The notes below the pieces were generated by a model. The model worked only from the letters and a program-made list of their open reading frames with translations. It searched no databases and was not told where the DNA came from. Of a stretch of DNA of 64,000 bases, positions 61,144 to 64,000 are shown one piece after another. Every line of letters begins with the position of its first letter. Position 1 is the first letter of the stretch. Origin of the DNA: Dehalococcoidia bacterium (GTDB taxonomy: Bacteria; Chloroflexota; Dehalococcoidia; UBA2979). The translations under genes and the position numbers were made by a program. Where the stretch lies: positions 42,843 through 106,842 of the forward strand of contig SHYP01000002.1 of assembly GCA_009692725.1 (NCBI GenBank), written 5' to 3'.

Positions 61144-61533
61144 CTACGCGTCGGCGGCGGGGGCAGCCGACCTCGCGGTCTTTTTCTTCCGCGCGCGCAC
61201 CACGATCTCCGGCTTCGGGGTCACGCGCTCCTCCTCGGAGAGGAGGGTGGAGTCTGGGCGCTTGGCTTTGAAGCCGACGATGTCCTCGGGCTTCGGGTCG
61301 TTGGTGGTGAGGGGGTTCTTCAGGCGGCCTTCGAGGCCCCAGTAAGTGCCGTCGTCCGGGATGCGGCGGGGCATGCCGTCGCGCACTACGAAGGCGTTGA
61401 AGTCGGTCGGCATGAGGCGCCGCGACTCGGCGTCGCACTGCGGGCAGGGCTGCGGGTCGCTCGACTGGCGCACCGGGCGCAGCAGCTCGAAGATGCCGTT
61501 GCACTCGGCGCAGTAGTACTCGTACAGCGGCAT
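61144..61533 (-). CDS. FmdB-family zinc-ribbon regulatory protein
   Basis: The 129-residue protein has the FmdB start MPLYEYYCAECNGIFELLRPV followed by PCPQCDAESRRLM, giving the two CxxC zinc-binding pairs. The remainder is a linker with a very basic end (VRARKKKTARSA), probably nucleic-acid binding. FmdB proteins are putative regulators named after formamidase operons; the actual targets are unknown. A TATACT hexamer lies about 40 nt upstream. Confidence 0.9.
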   Translation of the reverse strand: MPLYEYYCAECNGIFELLRPVRQSSDPQPCPQCDAESRRLMPTDFNAFVVRDGMPRRIPDDGTYWGLEGRLKNPLTTNDPKPEDIVGFKAKRPDSTLLSEEERVTPKPEIVVRARKKKTARSAAPAADA

Positions 61534-61558
61534 GCGCGGCTCCCGTTCGTGGCGCTGG

Positions 61559-62398
61559 CTAATCCTGCTTATCAGTATATACGCCCGTTCCGGGGCCGCC
61601 GGATGGCACCGCCGCAGCCGTCGGCCGTGTTGCCGAGGAGCGGCGCGCCTCGCCGACGAAGCGCGCGGTACCGAGCGCGCGCTCGGTGACCGCGCGCATC
61701 AGCGCGTGCATCACGCGCTCCAGGCCCGCGGCGAGCTCCGGCGTGAGGCGGATGCGCGCGGCCTGCTCGTACGGGCCGTCCTGGTAGGCGCGCAGCACGC
61801 GCAACACGGCGCTGTCGATGGCGACCGCCTCCGCGTGCGTGGCGAGACACGCGCGGCAGACGACGCCGCCCGCGAGCGGCGACCAGCTCGCGCGCGCGGC
61901 GCCGACCGGCTCGTCGCAGCCGACGCAATCGCGCCACTGCGGGCGGAAGCCGGACGCATCGAGCAGCGCGAGCTCGTAGCTGCGGCTAATGAGCTGCAGT
62001 CCGTCGCCGAGCGCAAGCCGGCGCAGCGCGAGCAGCACGAGCGCGTACACTGGCTCCGCCTCCGCGCGGTCGACGGTGAGGCGGTCGGCGAGCTCGAGCA
62101 CGTACAGGCCGGCGGCCATGCGGTCGAGGTCGGCGTGGAGCGCGGGGAAGCCGTCGCGCAGCTGCGCCTGCGTGACGATGTCGAGCGTGCGGCCGTGCGC
62201 GAGCAGCACGTCGACGTGTGCGAGCGGCTCGAGGTGCCCCGCGAGCTTGGAGCGCGGGCGCAATGCGCCCTTCGCCACGGCGTCGAGCTTGCCGCGCAGC
62301 GGGGTGAGCAGCGTGACGACGCGGTCGGCCTCGCCCAACCGGCGGTGGCGCAGCACGATGGCTTCGGTGCGGGTGACGCGGGGGACGCGGCCGGGCAT
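61559..62398 (-). CDS. recO: DNA repair protein RecO
   Basis: RecO anneals DNA and loads RecA with RecF/RecR. The ATG at 62398 (MPGRVPRVTRTEAIVLRHR) begins the OB-fold domain: RRLGEADRVVTLLTPLRGKLDAVAKGALRPRSKLAGHLEPL. A zinc-type region CVGCDEP...VCRACL follows, then the C-terminal helices. The 279-residue length is normal; the frame is open upstream through an intergenic repeat. It lies near recR, its functional partner. Confidence 0.93.
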   Translation of the reverse strand: MPGRVPRVTRTEAIVLRHRRLGEADRVVTLLTPLRGKLDAVAKGALRPRSKLAGHLEPLAHVDVLLAHGRTLDIVTQAQLRDGFPALHADLDRMAAGLYVLELADRLTVDRAEAEPVYALVLLALRRLALGDGLQLISRSYELALLDASGFRPQWRDCVGCDEPVGAARASWSPLAGGVVCRACLATHAEAVAIDSAVLRVLRAYQDGPYEQAARIRLTPELAAGLERVMHALMRAVTERALGTARFVGEARRSSATRPTAAAVPSGGPGTGVYTDKQD

Positions 62399-62418
62399 GC
62401 AGCTAGGGTAGCGCGGAA

Positions 62419-62461
62419 CCCTCACCCCCAACCCCTCTCCCGCGGAGCGGGCGAGGGGAGG
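62419..62461. repeat. GC-rich palindromic intergenic repeat, copy 5
   Basis: CCCTCACCCCCAACCCCTCTCCCGCGGAGCGGGCGAGGGGAGG is the same element in inverted orientation relative to copies 1-4. It lies between recO and the small membrane protein gene upstream. Confidence 0.65.
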
Positions 62462-62492
62462 CCGAACGGAACGGCGGGCGGAGCGACGCGGG

Positions 62493-62711
62493 TCAGCGGT
62501 CGCGGGCGTCGGGCGGGTCGGTGCTGTCGGCAGCGCGCGCGAAGCGGTTGCGGAGCGCGAGCCACACGACGGCGGCAACGAGCGCCGCGGCGAGCAGCGC
62601 GATGCGCGCGGCGCTCGTCGACGACATGCCGCGCGCGACGAGCGCCGCCGCGACGACGACCCACGTCAGCGTGAACGCAAGCCACCATGGTTGCCGGATG
62701 CCGCGCCACAT
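62493..62711 (-). CDS. Small two-helix membrane protein, unknown
   Basis: The 72-residue protein starts MWRGIRQPWWLAFTLTWV and has two hydrophobic helices (WLAFTLTWVVVAAALVARG and ARIALLAAALVAAVVWLAL) and a hydrophilic tail. No family is recognised. It lies between recR and recO on the same strand. Confidence 0.6.
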   Translation of the reverse strand: MWRGIRQPWWLAFTLTWVVVAAALVARGMSSTSAARIALLAAALVAAVVWLALRNRFARAADSTDPPDARDR

Positions 62712-62749
62712 GGTGCGGGTGGGTCTCCTTCGTGTCCGCCGCGGGCAGC

Positions 62750-63400
62750 TTACTCGACGCTCTGGCGGTACGTGAGGGCGCGCGAGAGTGTCACGTCGTC
62801 GGCGTACTCGAGGTCGGCGCCGGCGGGCAGACCGCGCGCGAGCCGCGTCACGCGGATGCCGAGCGGGCCGAGCAGCCGCGCGAGGTAGAGCGCCGTGGCC
62901 TCGCCTTCGAGGTTGGGGTTGGTCGCGACGATCACCTCGGTGACGTCGCGGTCGAGGTCGCGCAGGCGCGCGAGCAGCTCGGCGATCTTCAGCTCCTCGG
63001 GGCCGATGCCGTCCGCGGGCGAGATGGCTCCGTGCAGCACGTGGAACAGCCCGCGGAAGCCGCCCGTGCGGTCGATAGCGCGCAGGTCGAGCGGCTCCTC
63101 GACGACGCAGAGCACGGTGCGGTCACGCGCGGGGTCCAGGCAGAAGCGGCACGGGTCCTGGTCGGTGATGTCCTGGCAGCGCGAGCAGAAGACGACGCGC
63201 TCTTTGACCTCGATCAGCGCGTCGGCGAGGGCGCGCGCCTCGGCGTCGGGCGCGCGCAGCACGTGGTACGCGAGCCGCTGCGCGGACTTGGGGCCGATGC
63301 CGGGCAGGCGGTGGAACGCCTCGACGAGGCGCTGGATCGGCGAGCCGGCCCCTGCCGGTCCGGGCGCGTCGAAGGGTCCGGGCGGGCGGGCGTTCGCCAC
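62750..63400 (-). CDS. recR: Recombination protein RecR
   Basis: RecR works with RecF and RecO in gap repair. The 216-residue protein has LPGIGPKSAQRLAYHVL (helix-hairpin-helix), a zinc finger VVFCSRCQDITDQDPCRFC, and the Toprim domain VLCVVEEPLDLRAIDRTGGFRGLFHVLHGAISP and VIVATNPNLEGEATALYL. It follows dnaX by 8 nt; the usual small YbaB gene between dnaX and recR is absent. Confidence 0.96.
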   Translation of the reverse strand: MANARPPGPFDAPGPAGAGSPIQRLVEAFHRLPGIGPKSAQRLAYHVLRAPDAEARALADALIEVKERVVFCSRCQDITDQDPCRFCLDPARDRTVLCVVEEPLDLRAIDRTGGFRGLFHVLHGAISPADGIGPEELKIAELLARLRDLDRDVTEVIVATNPNLEGEATALYLARLLGPLGIRVTRLARGLPAGADLEYADDVTLSRALTYRQSVE

Positions 63401-63408
63401 GAGCCGCG

Positions 63409-64000
63409 CTAGTCGTCGAGCGGCACGGCGCCGCGCTGCAGCGCCTCGTCGAACAGGTGGCCCCCGCTCGGGGGCGGCGCGGCGGGCGCGGCGGTGGCGG
63501 ACGCCACGGCGGCAGCCGGCGCGGGCGCCTGCGCGAGCGCTTCCCAGACGACAGCGCTCACGGTCAACGGGCGGCCAGCGGCCTCAGACACCGCCTCGCG
63601 GATCGCGTCCATCACGCGCTGATCCTCTCGCGCCTTCTCGACGTGCGTCGGGAAGCGGAAGCCGAGCTCGATGCTATCACCATCGACACTCTTTATGTAA
63701 CACGCGGTGTTGAGCAGCGCGCCTGCCTTGTGGTGGCGCTGGCGGGCGCCTTCGCGGATGCGCGGCCACTGCTGGCGCAGCGCGGCGAGTTCGGGCGAAG
63801 CGGCGTCGGCGTCGGGCGGGACGAACTGGGGGGCCGGCCGAGGCTCGCCGCGCGGCTCGGGGCGCGGCTCAGCACGCTGCTGCGGGTCGCGGTCCATCGC
63901 CGCTGCGCCTGCCGGGGACGTCGCGCGAGGCGCGGGCGGGCGCGGCTGCGCGGGCGCGGGCCGCGGCGGGGCGGGGCGCGCCGCTCGCGCGGCGGGCGCC
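63409..64000 (-). CDS. dnaX: DNA polymerase III gamma/tau subunit, C-terminal part
   Basis: The minus-strand frame is open from the window edge to TAG at 63411-63409. From the edge it reads a Pro/Ala/Arg-rich linker, then a domain V-like segment: LAALRQQWPRIREGARQRHH, ALLNTACYIKSVDGDSIELGF, FPTHVEKAREDQRVMDAI and LTVSAVVWE, typical of tau C-terminal regions in Gram-positive-type bacteria. Position directly before recR supports dnaX. The ATPase domains are outside the window. Confidence 0.8.
   Translation of the reverse strand, partial: APAARAARPAPPRPAPAQPRPPAPRATSPAGAAAMDRDPQQRAEPRPEPRGEPRPAPQFVPPDADAASPELAALRQQWPRIREGARQRHHKAGALLNTACYIKSVDGDSIELGFRFPTHVEKAREDQRVMDAIREAVSEAAGRPLTVSAVVWEALAQAPAPAAAVASATAAPAAPPPSGGHLFDEALQRGAVPLDD

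Noticed and set aside
1..64000. CRISPR arrays, insertion sequences, integrases or rRNA genes.
   Set aside because: I found no regularly spaced repeats, transposase motifs, integrase signatures or rRNA words on either strand.

Overview
The window is about 64 kb of very GC-rich DNA (roughly 70% or more by eye) from a bacterial chromosome, almost entirely coding, with many GTG and TTG starts and unusually many TAG stops. A DUF2298 (YYY-family) membrane protein, a GuaB3-type IMP dehydrogenase-like protein, a DUF2079 protein and the overall gene content suggest a Chloroflexota bacterium, possibly Dehalococcoidia. That assignment is inferred from gene content, not from a marker phylogeny.

Layout. 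1-7.3 kb (minus): rnc, smc, a decayed fragment, ftsY and a partial DUF2298 gene. 7.5-9.5 kb (plus): cca, a PHD-like zinc protein and a small membrane protein. 9.5-16.3 kb (minus): SRP RNA, ksgA, ispE, a membrane protein, a PHP protein, dinG with a fused exonuclease, and a GNAT protein. 16.4-25.6 kb: unknowns, a methyltransferase, fabV, lepA and oppD/oppF. 25.6-26.2 kb: tRNA-Leu, tRNA-Lys and tRNA-Val. 26.2-33.3 kb: broken DUF2079, thrS, a frameshifted HsdR_N nuclease, and biotin carboxylase with its carrier protein. 33.3-39.7 kb: infC-rpmI-rplT, then pheS-cupin-pheT. 40-46 kb: an Lrp-like ligand domain, moeA, a mobB-like gene, a broken dioxygenase and a broken PP2C phosphatase, and an acyl-CoA dehydrogenase. 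46.7-53.2 kb: relA/spoT, a parS-like palindrome, hisS with an extra C-terminal HEPN-like domain, prfA, yjbQ and prmC. 53.2-64 kb: guaB3, a DinB-like gene and a broken TIR-like gene; metG, tatD and a polyprenyl synthase; then fmdB, recO, recR and partial dnaX.

Core genes for translation, replication, repair, protein targeting and isoprenoid synthesis look intact. Accessory genes carry almost all visible lesions (in-frame stops, frameshifts, truncations) and several lie in lower-GC islets next to translation genes.

The observations most worth checking are: HisRS fused to a HEPN-like domain with an RNxxxH motif; eleven start codons preceded at exactly 6-7 nt by a TANNNT hexamer, which suggests leaderless transcription; a perfect parS palindrome; and a nonsense-mutated TIR-like effector whose C-terminal module recurs in a decayed gene at 2.2-2.8 kb.
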